Below are positions 16,663 to 25,180 of a stretch of DNA of 64,000 nucleotides, piece after piece. The position numbers were made by a program, and so were the translations under genes. The stretch spans positions 1 through 64,000 of the forward strand of contig NZ_JADKNH010000002.1 of NCBI RefSeq assembly GCF_015352425.1. The letters run 5' to 3'. The stretch is from Fusibacter ferrireducens. Its GTDB lineage: Bacteria; Bacillota; Clostridia; Peptostreptococcales; Acidaminobacteraceae. How positions within the stretch are numbered: the stretch's first letter is position 1; every line of letters begins with the position of its first letter. The notes under the pieces are model-generated. The model saw only the letters and a program-made list of their open reading frames with translations. It made no database searches and was not told the origin of the DNA.

Positions 16663-17265
16663 CTATTTGAACTTTTCAAATCTGCTTTCAACTTCATCCC
16701 AGTTCACAACATTCCAAAATGCTTTAATGTAATCTGGGCGCTTATTTTGATATTTAAGGTAATAGGCGTGTTCCCACACATCTAGGCCTAAAAGTACTTC
16801 TTTACCATCAGATAATGGTGAATCCTGATTTGCGGTGGATTCAACGCATAATGTCCCATTTTGAATTGTAAGCCAAGCCCAGCCTGATCCAAACCGTTTG
16901 GAAGCAGCTGCATTAAAGCTCTCTTTGAAAGCTTCAAAAGTACCAAACTGCTTGACAATGGCATCCTTCAAACTGCCCTTAGGTTCTCCGCCGCCATTGG
17001 GTGATAGTAGTGTCCAAAATAATGCATGATTGTAATAACCGCCACCATTGTTTCGAACCGCCACTCTTATATCTTCAGGAATTGCACTTAAGTCCTTTAA
17101 TATTGCTTCAATGGATAAATCAATAGATTTACCTTCTAAGGCTGCATTTAAATTATTCGTATAGCCAGCATGATGCTTCGTATGATGAATTTCCATCGTC
17201 TGCTTATCAAAATGTGGTTCCAAAGCATCATATGCATATGTTAAATTGGGTAATTGAAATTTCAT
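16663..17265 (-). CDS. sodA: Superoxide dismutase, Fe/Mn family (Mn-like)
   Basis: This 200-residue enzyme disproportionates superoxide. Metal ligands fit H27, H80, D162 and H166 ([26 protein letters not shown]). Gln147 in STANQDSP is the pattern of Mn-preferring enzymes, so Mn is likely though not certain. Length is normal. Its presence shows that an organism otherwise rich in anaerobe-type genes meets oxygen. A short unassigned spacer separates it from the IS200 element. Confidence 0.93.
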   Translation of the reverse strand: MKFQLPNLTYAYDALEPHFDKQTMEIHHTKHHAGYTNNLNAALEGKSIDLSIEAILKDLSAIPEDIRVAVRNNGGGYYNHALFWTLLSPNGGGEPKGSLKDAIVKQFGTFEAFKESFNAAASKRFGSGWAWLTIQNGTLCVESTANQDSPLSDGKEVLLGLDVWEHAYYLKYQNKRPDYIKAFWNVVNWDEVESRFEKFK

Positions 17266-17510
17266 AATAGACCTCCTATGTTTCTTAAGTAAATTCTTCT
17301 AATTGATAACTATTCTCATTTGCTATTTAAATCATATCAAATTGCTCGGAATTAGTCAACAACCTTTTTAATTTTTTAAGAAATCAAAACTACCCGCTTA
17401 GCGGGTAGTTTGCTCAGCCCTATAAGGGCATGTTACTCGCTTGAGCCTTAAGGCTCATTGAATCAGTTCGCCAACTGCTTGCGCTTACTGGCTGCTGCTA
17501 AAGCAGCTTC

Positions 17511-17987
17511 TTATTTTTTTTTGCCCTCTTCGACTTGCTTACCCGTAAACGGGTCAATGTATTCTTGAATACTTATTTGATCATTTGCGATATCTTCTTG
17601 TAATTGATTTTTTACATATTCTCTTATCGCTTTTTCATTTCGTCCAACTGTATCTACATAGTAGCCTCGACACCAAAAGTGGCGATTTCCATACTTATAT
17701 TTCAAGTTTGCATGACGATCAAATATCATCAAGGCACTTTTCCCTTTCAAATACCCCATCACACTTGAAATGCTGTACTTTGGTGGTATTGCTAGCACCA
17801 TATGAACATGATCTGGACACGCTGTTGCTTCCAATATTTCCACACCTTTTTGATCACATAACTTTCTCAAAATTTTTCCTATATCACCTTTGATGTTTCC
17901 GTAGATTGTTTGTCTTCTATACTTTGGTGCAAACACCACGTGATATTTACAATTCCAATGAGTATGTGCTAAACTATTCTTATCCAT
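17511..17987 (-). CDS. tnpA: IS200/IS605-family transposase TnpA (Y1 HUH)
   Basis: This 158-residue Y1 transposase has the HUH motif DHVHMV (H60 and H62) and the catalytic tyrosine in AIREYVKNQ (Tyr124). The N-terminal KYHVVFAPKYRR is typical. It is full length and looks intact. Its ribosome site is buried in a hairpin upstream, as known for IS200. Confidence 0.95.
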   Translation of the reverse strand: MDKNSLAHTHWNCKYHVVFAPKYRRQTIYGNIKGDIGKILRKLCDQKGVEILEATACPDHVHMVLAIPPKYSISSVMGYLKGKSALMIFDRHANLKYKYGNRHFWCRGYYVDTVGRNEKAIREYVKNQLQEDIANDQISIQEYIDPFTGKQVEEGKKK

Positions 17988-17994
17988 TTCGGAT

Positions 17995-18048
17995 CCTCCT
18001 TCTGAGCTAATATGGTTGGCGAACCATTATTATTTTATCAGAAGGAGG
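17995..18048 (-). promoter_or_regulatory. Hairpin that hides the tnpA ribosome site
   Basis: CCTCCTTCTGA (17995-18005) and TCAGAAGGAGG (18038-18048) pair perfectly over 11 bp and enclose a second stem, ATGGTT/AACCAT (18012-18027). On the minus strand the 3' arm contains the GGAGG of tnpA, so folding would block translation, as described for IS200. Confidence 0.75.
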
Positions 18049-18113
18049 TGTTTTTTGACTCAAAGCTAAAGCTCTTTAGAACCACCGGTAGAACCGGTGG
18101 TTTTCTTTGTACA

Positions 18114-18184
18114 ACAACATTTGAGCCATCTTTCGATGCCTCAAACCAATTTTCGCTGACGTCTTTCAGCGGTTGAACATTCCT
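18114..18184 (-). repeat. Structured intergenic repeat, copy A
   Basis: These 71 nt match 61058-61126 in inverted orientation at about 60 positions by eye. Read on the minus strand it holds a hairpin TTTGAG/CTCAAA with an internal mismatch and a CATC/GATG stem capped by GAAA, then a second stem CGCTGA/TCAGCG. It begins about 10 nt beyond the IS200 end and lies downstream of the XRE gene terminator. It could be a small RNA or a MITE-like repeat. Confidence 0.6.
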
Positions 18185-18214
18185 GCCTCTAAGCTAGACA
18201 AAAACTAATGCTGT

Positions 18215-18248
18215 AAAAAATCTCACACCCTTAGCGATGTGAGATTTT
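18215..18248 (-). terminator. Terminator of the XRE-cupin gene
   Basis: AAAATCTCACA (18217-18227) pairs perfectly over 11 bp with TGTGAGATTTT (18238-18248), and a U-run follows on the minus strand. Confidence 0.85.
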
Positions 18249-18261
18249 ATGTTTGATTTAA

Positions 18262-18828
18262 TTATACGGGATAAAGAGACGGCGTAAGGACAAACAAGAT
18301 GTGACTTGCATGATCACTTTTGTTTAAAAATCTATGTTTTACATTAGGGGGAATACGGACGACATCGCCCTCTTCCAGAAAATATTGGGCACCTTCCAAT
18401 TCAACATAGACCTGCCCCTTCATCACCACAGATATTTCTTCCTTGTCCATATGAGCGTAATGACTTTCTGTCGTGTTGGCATGCGCATTCAAATCCATCA
18501 TTAAGAGTTCAATATGCGCCTTCATAAAATCTGGTGTCAACACATCATAAACAATATGATCACTATTTTCTCTATAAACTTTTTTGCGATCTTTCTTTTT
18601 AGAAATTAGAGATGCCGTGTCGATTTCATTGATAAAAAGTGTATAGAGCGGTACATTTAAAGCTTTTGCAATAAGTTCCAATACACTCAGCGACGGATTT
18701 GCCTGTCCTCGCTCAATCTGGCTTATAAGCGATGTACTTATTCCTGAAAAGTCTGCGAACTCACGAATGGTCATACCCTTTTTCTTCCGATAGTTCAAAA
18801 CCGTTTGTCCCAGATGATTATGATTCAT
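18262..18828 (-). CDS. XRE-family regulator with C-terminal cupin
   Basis: This 188-residue protein has an N-terminal helix-turn-helix (MTIREFADFSGISTSLISQI, residues 19-38) and a C-terminal cupin_2 domain (residues 110-185; EEGDVVRIPPNVKHRF). This architecture is common in regulators of amino-acid or amine metabolism. It is divergent from an EamA-type exporter gene and probably controls it. GGGAGGT precedes the ATG. Confidence 0.9.
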   Translation of the reverse strand: MNHNHLGQTVLNYRKKKGMTIREFADFSGISTSLISQIERGQANPSLSVLELIAKALNVPLYTLFINEIDTASLISKKKDRKKVYRENSDHIVYDVLTPDFMKAHIELLMMDLNAHANTTESHYAHMDKEEISVVMKGQVYVELEGAQYFLEEGDVVRIPPNVKHRFLNKSDHASHILFVLTPSLYPV

Positions 18829-18969
18829 AGTAACCTCCCAGCCATAATAATAACTTTTTCTACACGTTTGTATTAATATAATGCATATCTCAAATAGTGC
18901 TATAACAGATCATGAAAATAGACTATAATATTTTTATACATTATATTGTATCACGTACTATATAATTAA

Positions 18970-18994
18970 CGAAATAAAATAGAACAATATTTCG
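18970..18994. promoter_or_regulatory. Inverted repeat between XRE-cupin and EamA genes
   Basis: CGAAATA (18970-18976) and TATTTCG (18988-18994) form a 7-bp inverted repeat with an 11-nt spacer in the 224-nt divergent region. It is a weak candidate operator; nothing else stands out there. Confidence 0.25.
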
Positions 18995-19052
18995 GCGTAA
19001 CTATCTCAGCTCAAATTTAGTTTGCTCTAACAAGGAGGTCTCTGATACCCTA

Positions 19053-19940
19053 ATGCAATCCAGAACAATTCAATATTTCGCTTTAGTGTTAGGCGTTTTG
19101 GCTTTATCCACTTCAGCTATATTTGTAAAATTAGCAGATGCGCCTTCCTCTATTACCGCATTTTACCGTCTTTTCTTCGCAGCGTGTATCCTCTTGCCAT
19201 TTTTTTTACTCAAAAAAGAAAATTGGCAAACGCTCCTCACACTGTCCAAGAACCAGTTGAGATTAGGTTTATTATCTGGGTTATTCCTAGCCATTCACTA
19301 TGTTTTATGGTTTGAATCTCTTAAGTATACTTCTGTTGCAAGTTCTACGGTTATTGTTACATTGCAGCCTCTCTTTGCGTTTGTTGGCGGTCGTTTCTTG
19401 TTTAAAGAACATTTCAGAAAGGACGCACTCATAGCGAGTTTCGTCGCCTTAATAGGGTGTTTCATCATCGCTTGGGGCGACTTTGAAATCAGTTATCAAG
19501 CTTTATTGGGTGATGTACTTGCCTTTATAGCAGCGGGTGTCATAACCATCTATTTTTTTATTGGTCAGCACATGAGAAAGAAATTACCGGTCATGCCCTA
19601 TTCCCTATTAGGTTATTCAAGCAGCACCTTTTTTTTAGCAATCTACGCATTTAGGCAGCAGGTCTCTTTTATAGACTATCCTCTATACACATGGAAATCC
19701 TTTATTGGATTAGCTTTGATTGCCACAATCCTTGGGCAAATGGTTTTTAATTGGCTCCTTAAATGGTTAAACACATCGACCATTTCAATGAGTATTTTAG
19801 GCGAAACTGTGGGCACTTGTGTCCTTGCTTATTTCATTTTAGGAGAAGTAATCTCCACACAACAAGGGATCGGGATCGCCATCACACTCGTTGGTCTTGC
19901 CACTTTTCTATTTTATCAAAATAGAGCCCAAATTGAATGA
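19053..19940 (+). CDS. EamA/DMT-family transporter
   Basis: This 295-residue membrane protein has about ten helices in two EamA repeats (STSAIFVKLADAPSSITAFY in the first, LLGDVLAFIAAGVITIYFF opening the second). Drug/metabolite transporters of this group often export amino acids or related metabolites. AAGGAGG lies about 14 nt before the ATG, longer than usual; no better start is visible. The divergent XRE-cupin regulator likely controls it. Confidence 0.88.
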   Translation: MQSRTIQYFALVLGVLALSTSAIFVKLADAPSSITAFYRLFFAACILLPFFLLKKENWQTLLTLSKNQLRLGLLSGLFLAIHYVLWFESLKYTSVASSTVIVTLQPLFAFVGGRFLFKEHFRKDALIASFVALIGCFIIAWGDFEISYQALLGDVLAFIAAGVITIYFFIGQHMRKKLPVMPYSLLGYSSSTFFLAIYAFRQQVSFIDYPLYTWKSFIGLALIATILGQMVFNWLLKWLNTSTISMSILGETVGTCVLAYFILGEVISTQQGIGIAITLVGLATFLFYQNRAQIE

Positions 19941-20014
19941 TCGCTTTTGTAACTTTACAAGTTTTTCATACGATTTATAACCTTAATCACATTTGAAAAT
20001 TGGAGGTATTTAAA

Positions 20015-20374
20015 ATGGAAAAAATCAACATCTCAGAAAAATTGAGTCTTTTCAATGAATATTGGAGCCCCACAATTATAGGTGAAGTCAATGACTCTTA
20101 TATAAAACTCGCCAAGTTTAAAGGTGAGTTTATATGGCATACGCATGAAAATGAAGATGAAATGTTTTATGTCCTCAAGGGTGTACTCACTATTAAGTTT
20201 AGAGAAAAAGAGGTACAAATCAAAGAAAATGAATGCATTGTAATTCCAAGGGGCATTGAGCATATGCCTGTTGCTGAGGAAGAAGTTCACGTAATGCTTG
20301 TGGAGTCAAAGACCACTTTAAACACAGGCAATGTCGTCAATGAAAGAACAGTTGAAAATCTGAAGAAAATCTAA
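20015..20374 (+). CDS. Single-domain cupin protein
   Basis: This 119-residue cupin_2 protein has FIWHTHENEDEMFYVLKG (metal ligands His and Glu, residues about 39-56) and ECIVIPRGIEHMPVAEE carrying the last ligand. Such small cupins can be isomerases, oxygenases or binding proteins; the function is open. ATG at 20015 is chosen because GGAGGT precedes it. A long terminator follows. Confidence 0.85.
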   Translation: MEKINISEKLSLFNEYWSPTIIGEVNDSYIKLAKFKGEFIWHTHENEDEMFYVLKGVLTIKFREKEVQIKENECIVIPRGIEHMPVAEEEVHVMLVESKTTLNTGNVVNERTVENLKKI

Positions 20375-20391
20375 ATAATTGTCCATTAAAA

Positions 20392-20428
20392 AGAGGTTAT
20401 GTTTTTCAAAACGAAAAACATAACCTCT
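20392..20428 (+). terminator. Terminator of the cupin gene
   Basis: A perfect 15-bp stem (20392-20406 with 20414-20428, 7-nt loop) is followed by AAATTTTTATA. The next 220 nt up to the GNAT gene hold no gene I can support. Confidence 0.8.
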
Positions 20429-20652
20429 AAATTTTTATATAACTTAGGCACCCTATTTACAGTCCATTTTTTTATGGTTGTACCCTCCATAATAATCATG
20501 CATAATATTACTAGGCTATTCACTGTGGCCTATATTATATTGATCTATTTGTTTGAAAAAGCGTTGGCACTGTTAGCCTTGTACTTTACATAAATAAACT
20601 CAAAAAGGATTGTAAATACATGAGCAAAAAAAAATCTCTTCATTGTCCAATT

Positions 20653-21057
20653 CTAACCTCTTTGGTTGCGTAACATACCACATCTTTGTGATGGTAAATA
20701 CTCGAATTTGTACTTGTGATAGAGTACATCAGCAGGTTTATTGGCTATTAGACAGATATAGCTGTCCTCAAAGGTATTTTTCTCAAAATAACAATCGATC
20801 TCATGCATTATTTGATCTGCAAAACCTCGCCTGCGATAGTGTTCGTCGACCATGATGTCTGACACCACATATGTGATGCCACCATCCCCTACAATTCTTC
20901 CAAATCCAATCAATTTTTCTTCATCGTAAAGTGATACTGTGAACAAGGAATTTGTCAATGCCATTCTACTTCTCTCTAAATCTTTATCGCCCATTCCAGA
21001 ACGGAGCCTTAGGCTCACATAATCTTCTGCTCTTGGCTTTTCATAGCTTAATTTCAT
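20653..21057 (-). CDS. GNAT-family N-acetyltransferase
   Basis: This 134-residue protein has the GNAT core: SDIMVDEHYRRRGFADQIM (residues about 67-85) carries the acetyl-CoA loop RRRGFA, followed by the last strand and helix ADVLYHKYKFEYLP. The substrate is not predictable. It appears monocistronic. Confidence 0.88.
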   Translation of the reverse strand: MKLSYEKPRAEDYVSLRLRSGMGDKDLERSRMALTNSLFTVSLYDEEKLIGFGRIVGDGGITYVVSDIMVDEHYRRRGFADQIMHEIDCYFEKNTFEDSYICLIANKPADVLYHKYKFEYLPSQRCGMLRNQRG

Positions 21058-21150
21058 GTGATCTCACCTTCTTTAAATAAAATATTACAGATAACACATT
21101 ATTATAACATATTATTACATCTAATGCTTCAGAAGAAAATTACTTTAACT

Positions 21151-22113
21151 CTAGTGCGTCATATCCGCAATTAGAGACTCTATTTCAATTTCTTTTTCGA
21201 GCATGCCATTTTCAATTAAAAACGCTTGTGTCTTTTTCAGCTCTGAAATATCATGCACTGTAATTTCTGGATTAAAATCGTACCATGCATACATTGATTT
21301 CACTTCTTCCACAGAAATACCGGTCTCTTCTGCTACGAGTTCATATGTCTTATCTGGATTGTTTTTCATATAAGCTAAACTCTCATTGTGAACGTCCATA
21401 TAAGTCTTCACGATCTCAGGATATTGTTCTATCATTTTTCCAGAAGTTGCAATGACAATTGTTGCATCTAATAACCCTTTCCCTGTGATCAAAACATGAT
21501 TGCCGCTTTGAATCGATTTTGTCACAGCAGGCCCTGCAACTAAGGCTACATCTGCATTGTCAGAAGATAATGCAACAAGACCATCACCAATGCTCATATT
21601 AATGAATTCAACGTCGTCCACAGATAAACCCGCTTCTGCCAGTGCACTTAAAAGTAGTTGATGTAAAATAGTGCCTTTGGGGCCGACAATCTTTTTGCCT
21701 TTTAAATCTTTGATCTCTTTGATTGCTGAATCCTTAGCCATTAAAGTAAAAGCTTCAGGCGCTCGACTATAAATGCCAATAATTTTGACATCTAACCCGT
21801 TTGCCGCCGCTAAAATGGCAGAAGTGCCGCCAAGTGCGTTTGAGAATTCCAATGATCCCGATGCCATGGCTTCAGTCATTTTTGAACCTTCGGTAATCTC
21901 TGAAAAAACGACTTCAATACCCTCTTTTTCAAAAGCCTTCTCAAATAATTGCTCTTTTTTCTCTATTATTGAAGGCACATTTAAGGGGAGCTTGACATAT
22001 GAAATTGAAACCTTTTCCTTTGCCTCAATCTCAGATGCTTTGTTTGTACAGCCTGTTGCTAAAGTCGCAAATGCCAAAATTGTAAATATTACTATTAATG
22101 ATATTTTTCTCAT
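21151..22113 (-). CDS. ABC transporter substrate-binding lipoprotein (SsuA/TauA/NMT1-like)
   Basis: This 320-residue protein has a lipoprotein signal ending in LATGC and the NMT1/SsuA pattern EITEGSKMTEAMASGSLEFSN, then DLKGKKIVGPKGTILHQLL. The family binds sulfonates, taurine, nitrate, thiamine precursors or similar ligands; which one is not clear here. It is the third gene of a permease-ATPase-binding protein operon controlled by a leader with a terminator. Confidence 0.88.
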   Translation of the reverse strand: MRKISLIVIFTILAFATLATGCTNKASEIEAKEKVSISYVKLPLNVPSIIEKKEQLFEKAFEKEGIEVVFSEITEGSKMTEAMASGSLEFSNALGGTSAILAAANGLDVKIIGIYSRAPEAFTLMAKDSAIKEIKDLKGKKIVGPKGTILHQLLLSALAEAGLSVDDVEFINMSIGDGLVALSSDNADVALVAGPAVTKSIQSGNHVLITGKGLLDATIVIATSGKMIEQYPEIVKTYMDVHNESLAYMKNNPDKTYELVAEETGISVEEVKSMYAWYDFNPEITVHDISELKKTQAFLIENGMLEKEIEIESLIADMTH

Positions 22114-22131
22114 AATATATGCCTCCTCTTC

Positions 22132-22896
22132 TTATGCGCTGAAATCATTTCTAATAATCCTCGAATCCATAATTGAATGGGTCAACGCTCTCTTTAACGC
22201 CTTCATCTCGTGACTGTTCATATCCTTACTATGTGATTCAGAAATACGCATATGATTCACAAGATTTCCATTGTTCATCACAACCACCTGTTGTCCCATA
22301 TAGAGTGCTTCGTCCACATCATGAGTTACAAACACAATCGTCTTTTTACAGTTTTCAAATATTTTAATAATTTCGTCTTGCAATATTTTTCTGTTATAGA
22401 TATCCAATGCCCCTAGGGGCTCATCCATCAATATAATATCTGGCTCATAACACAAGGTTCTTCCAAGGGCAACTCTCTGCGCCATACCACCAGAGATTTG
22501 ATTTGGATAGGCATCTTGGAATCGCCACAAATCCAATAATTCTAAATAGTGATCCACTCTCCTATTGACTTCATGCCTATTCTTAATTTTAATGAGCGAC
22601 AATTTCATATTATCTCTTATCGTTAGCCATGGCATCAATCTCGGTTCTTGAAATACAATTGCAATTTTAGGTGAGGTAATTACTGTGTTTCCCTGAGTAA
22701 ATACAATTTCCCCCTCTGATTTTGATTCAAGACTTGATAAAATTCTCAGTAAAGTTGTCTTCCCACAGCCACTCTTTCCAACTATGGTCACAAAGCTTTC
22801 ATCTTTAATGTTTAGGTTGATCTTATTTAATGCAACAACATCCTCTTCTTTGAGCTTAAATATTTTTGATAAATTGTGGAGTTGTATCCCTGCCAT
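22132..22896 (-). CDS. ABC transporter ATP-binding protein (SsuB/TauB-like)
   Basis: This 254-residue ATPase has Walker A GKSGCGKTT near residue 41, the signature ISGGMAQRVALGRTL and Walker B IILMDEPLGALD, then VTHDVDEALYMG as in nitrate/sulfonate/taurine importers. ATG at 22896 is chosen for the GGGAGGGG before it. It overlaps the permease gene by 41 nt, so the two are translationally coupled. Confidence 0.92.
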   Translation of the reverse strand: MAGIQLHNLSKIFKLKEEDVVALNKINLNIKDESFVTIVGKSGCGKTTLLRILSSLESKSEGEIVFTQGNTVITSPKIAIVFQEPRLMPWLTIRDNMKLSLIKIKNRHEVNRRVDHYLELLDLWRFQDAYPNQISGGMAQRVALGRTLCYEPDIILMDEPLGALDIYNRKILQDEIIKIFENCKKTIVFVTHDVDEALYMGQQVVVMNNGNLVNHMRISESHSKDMNSHEMKALKRALTHSIMDSRIIRNDFSA

Positions 22897-23641
22897 TTGA
22901 TTTCCCCTCCCATCTGAAAAAGTAAGCTGCAATTTTAAAAAAAAACCAGTCTATGGCATAGCCTAATATACCTATAACCATGACACCGACAAAAATAATA
23001 TCAATCCGAGAGAGTGTTTCTGCTTCAATAATCATATAACCCAGCCCTGATGATGCTGCAATAAGCTCTGCGCCCATTAATGCTCTCCAACTGTACCCAA
23101 GTCCTAATTGAATGCCTGTAAAAACTGAGGGCATCGCTTGTGGCAACGTAATCTTCAAGAAAATTTCTGCCCGTGTAAAACCAAAATTGACGCCAACTTC
23201 CTCTAGATCGACATTGCTATTTACAATACCGCTGAAAGTATTCATAAAGATTGGAAAAAAGGTTGCCAGTACAATCACCGATAATTTTGACGTTTCTCCA
23301 ATACCGAACCAAAGGATCAATAAGGGAATCATTGCAATGGGTGGGATATGTCTAATGAACTCTAGAGAAGGCACTAAATACGCATGTATTTTTTTGCTCA
23401 GGCCTACCATTACTGCTAGAGGAAAAGCTAAAAAAAATGCAATAGCAAAACCTGCAAAAACACGCCACAAACTTACACTGAGATGTTTAAGTAAAATGCC
23501 TTTTGCGATTAAGTTCCAACCGGTACTTAAAACCCGCAAAGGGCTGGGGACAATAAAGCTATTGAAAAGTCCATATTGCGACCCAATGCCCCAAATTAAA
23601 ATAAGCAATAAAGGCAAGACAACGCCTCTATAGTTTTTCAC
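22856..23641 (-). CDS. ABC transporter permease (SsuC/TauC-like)
   Basis: This 261-residue membrane protein of the BPD_transp_1 family contains the EAA loop VNFGFTRAEIFLKITLPQA. Translation most likely starts at GTG 23641, which has GAGGAGG five bases upstream; the in-frame ATG at 23662 has no such site. It is the first gene of the operon and lies about 30 nt after an intrinsic terminator, so transcription into the operon must pass an attenuator. Confidence 0.88.
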   Translation of the reverse strand: MKNYRGVVLPLLLILIWGIGSQYGLFNSFIVPSPLRVLSTGWNLIAKGILLKHLSVSLWRVFAGFAIAFFLAFPLAVMVGLSKKIHAYLVPSLEFIRHIPPIAMIPLLILWFGIGETSKLSVIVLATFFPIFMNTFSGIVNSNVDLEEVGVNFGFTRAEIFLKITLPQAMPSVFTGIQLGLGYSWRALMGAELIAASSGLGYMIIEAETLSRIDIIFVGVMVIGILGYAIDWFFFKIAAYFFRWEGKSNGRDTTPQFIKNI

Positions 23642-23671
23642 GGTTACCTCCTCTTTCGTCATTTTAAGCAC

Positions 23672-23699
23672 AAAAAAATCTTCCGCAAAAGGGAAGATT
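23672..23699 (-). terminator. Leader terminator upstream of the SsuCBA-like operon
   Basis: AATCTTCC (23677-23684) and GGAAGATT (23692-23699) pair perfectly and are followed on the minus strand by a run of U. It stands between the leader ORF and the first structural gene, the position of an attenuator. Confidence 0.75.
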
Positions 23700-23716
23700 A
23701 TATATTAAATCAAGTA

Positions 23717-23794
23717 TTAAAACCTTAATTCCATCCAAACCATCGATAGGAACAAAAAATCTTCATTCCACTCATACAAATAGCTCAGCACCAT
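23717..23794 (-). CDS. Putative 25-codon leader ORF
   Basis: On the minus strand an ATG at 23794 has AGGGAG eight bases upstream and opens a 25-residue ORF beginning MVLSYLYEWNEDFLFLS, rich in Leu, Phe, Trp, Tyr and Met. It ends about 18 nt before the leader terminator stem. Its position between a good promoter and a terminator suggests a leader peptide or a short protein fragment. The frame stays open for about 20 further codons upstream with protein-like content but no start codon, so it might also be a relic of a longer gene. Confidence 0.45.
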   Translation of the reverse strand: MVLSYLYEWNEDFLFLSMVWMELRF

Positions 23795-23896
23795 ATAGTC
23801 TACTCCCTCTCGAATCAGAAATTTCTTTTCCGTAAGGTCATAATCTGTTTCTCAAATCAATTAAGAATACTCTCCATTAATTCGGTGATCAAATCA

Positions 23897-23926
23897 ATTG
23901 TACCAAACTTGTTATTTTTTTGTCAA
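23897..23926 (-). promoter_or_regulatory. Promoter of the SsuCBA-like operon leader
   Basis: A perfect -35 TTGACA (23921-23926) and TACAAT (23897-23902) stand 18 nt apart on the minus strand. Expected start near 23890 gives a leader of about 250 nt before the first structural gene. Confidence 0.65.
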
Positions 23927-23956
23927 TACATATTTTCTGTTTTTCATGTATATTAT

Positions 23957-23993
23957 TATGCCCTACGTATAAAAATATGCCCTACATATAAAA
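23957..23993. repeat. Two copies of an 18-bp direct repeat, 19-bp period
   Basis: TATGCCCTACGTATAAAA (23957-23974) is followed by TATGCCCTACATATAAAA (23976-23993), one base different. It lies between the SsuCBA leader promoter and the AEC gene terminator. No function is evident. Confidence 0.5.
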
Positions 23994-24014
23994 AGCTTCA
24001 TGTCTGCAACATGA
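23988..24014 (-). terminator. Weak terminator of the AEC gene
   Basis: TCATGT (23998-24003) and ACATGA (24009-24014) pair with a 5-nt loop; a short U-tract follows after AGC on the minus strand. The stem is short, so strength is doubtful. Confidence 0.4.
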
Positions 24015-24051
24015 GTTATTAATTTCCAAATTGACAACTACGCTTCAAATC

Positions 24052-25017
24052 CTAAAAGACTGGATATAGAATTCTTGAAATAAAAATCGCAAAAGTCAGC
24101 GTAAACGCACTGAAAATTGTAGACATCACCACTGCCTGAGTTGCAAAATCTTCATTACTTTTAAACTCAACTGCAATAAGAGCCGTATTTACTGCAGTTG
24201 GCACCGATTGTGCGATGAATACGGTTTGTGCAACAACACCTTCAAATCCAAATAAGGGGATCAATAAAATTGCCAAAATTGGACCTATAATCAGTCTTGT
24301 GAACACTGAAATAGGCACATTAAGATCTGTAAAATCAAATTTTGTTTTTGAAAGTTGCACACCGAGTGTAATCAACGCCATTGCCACAAGGCCATCCTTA
24401 AGAAAGCTGAGTGCAGGCCAAACAAACCAAGATGCCACATTCACATGCATCTGTTTTAAAATCAGTGCTGCTGGAATCGCATAAATAGAAGGCATTGAAA
24501 AAATTTTTATTATCGAATCCTTGAATTTCATCGTGGCTCTTCCTGCATTATAAAAGCCCAAAGTATTCGTACTGATGTTGGTAAATACCATTACGATTAT
24601 TAAGGCTGTCTGAGCTTCAACAAGGTAGGGGGTTTCGCCATTTATAAAATAGGGACCCGTACTAAAGACAAGCGTTACCAGCGAAAGCCCTATATTGCCT
24701 GTATTATTAAACTGGATTGAGTTCTTAAAAGCATTGGCCATTCCTGTATCAAAATGCCTTAATTTCGATACAACTCTCGAAATCAAATCATTTATAATCA
24801 AATAGACCATGCAAAATAAAAGAATTTTTAACATGGTTGGCTCAAGCTTTGTCGTAAAAAGATTTACAAAGATAAAAGCGGGCATAAATAAATAAAAATT
24901 TAATTTACTTAAAGTATAAATATCCAGATTAAATTTTTTGCTAATCGTAAAACCAAGCCCCACCAATATAAAAATCGGTGCAATATTATGAACTAAAATA
25001 AAAAGAAAAATGCTCAT
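24052..25017 (-). CDS. AEC-family (auxin efflux carrier type) transporter
   Basis: This 321-residue membrane protein has about ten helices in two halves, with the AEC-type opening APIFILVGLGFTISKKFN and a C-terminal half containing PTAVNTALIAVEF. Bacterial members move malate, malonate or other carboxylates. A run of G precedes the ATG as ribosome site. It stands alone between a terminator and a tRNA gene. Confidence 0.85.
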   Translation of the reverse strand: MSIFLFILVHNIAPIFILVGLGFTISKKFNLDIYTLSKLNFYLFMPAFIFVNLFTTKLEPTMLKILLFCMVYLIINDLISRVVSKLRHFDTGMANAFKNSIQFNNTGNIGLSLVTLVFSTGPYFINGETPYLVEAQTALIIVMVFTNISTNTLGFYNAGRATMKFKDSIIKIFSMPSIYAIPAALILKQMHVNVASWFVWPALSFLKDGLVAMALITLGVQLSKTKFDFTDLNVPISVFTRLIIGPILAILLIPLFGFEGVVAQTVFIAQSVPTAVNTALIAVEFKSNEDFATQAVVMSTIFSAFTLTFAIFISRILYPVF

Positions 25018-25122
25018 GTATTTCCCCCCAAATTATTGTTTATACAATTTTTCATCAAGTTATAATTGGAGTATCAAGATCCAATCACATATATACTGAA
25101 TCCACAGACTCACTATAAAATA

Positions 25123-25172
25123 AGTCCAAAGCATTTGCCCATAGGATTTACCCATTGCGAATACTTTGGACT
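25123..25172 (-). terminator. Terminator of tRNA-Leu
   Basis: AGTCCAAAG (25123-25131) pairs perfectly with CTTTGGACT (25164-25172), extended by an imperfect inner stem, and is followed on the minus strand by TATTTTAT. It starts eight bases after the CCA end of the tRNA. Confidence 0.6.
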
Positions 25173-25180
25173 ATCTGTTT

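Larger units (their letters stand above)
17387..18102 (-). mobile_element. IS200-type insertion sequence
   Basis: The element of about 0.7 kb has a single tnpA gene and no terminal inverted repeats. Subterminal hairpins mark the ends: AAACTACCCGC/GCGGGTAGTTT (17387-17411) beyond the 3' side of tnpA and AACCACCGG/CCGGTGGTT (18080-18102) on the 5' side. This agrees with single-strand (HUH) transposition. Exact cleavage sites cannot be fixed from one copy; the ends given are the hairpin limits. No tnpB is present. Confidence 0.85.

Noticed and set aside
17387-17411. CRISPR repeat or stand-alone small RNA
   Set aside because: The hairpin is single and sits at the end of the IS200 element with a matching hairpin on the other side, so it is part of the element.
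20399-20593. 64-codon hydrophobic frame after the cupin gene
   Set aside because: Its start codon lies inside the 15-bp terminator stem and only GAGGTT touches the ATG; the AT-rich sequence gives hydrophobic codons by chance.
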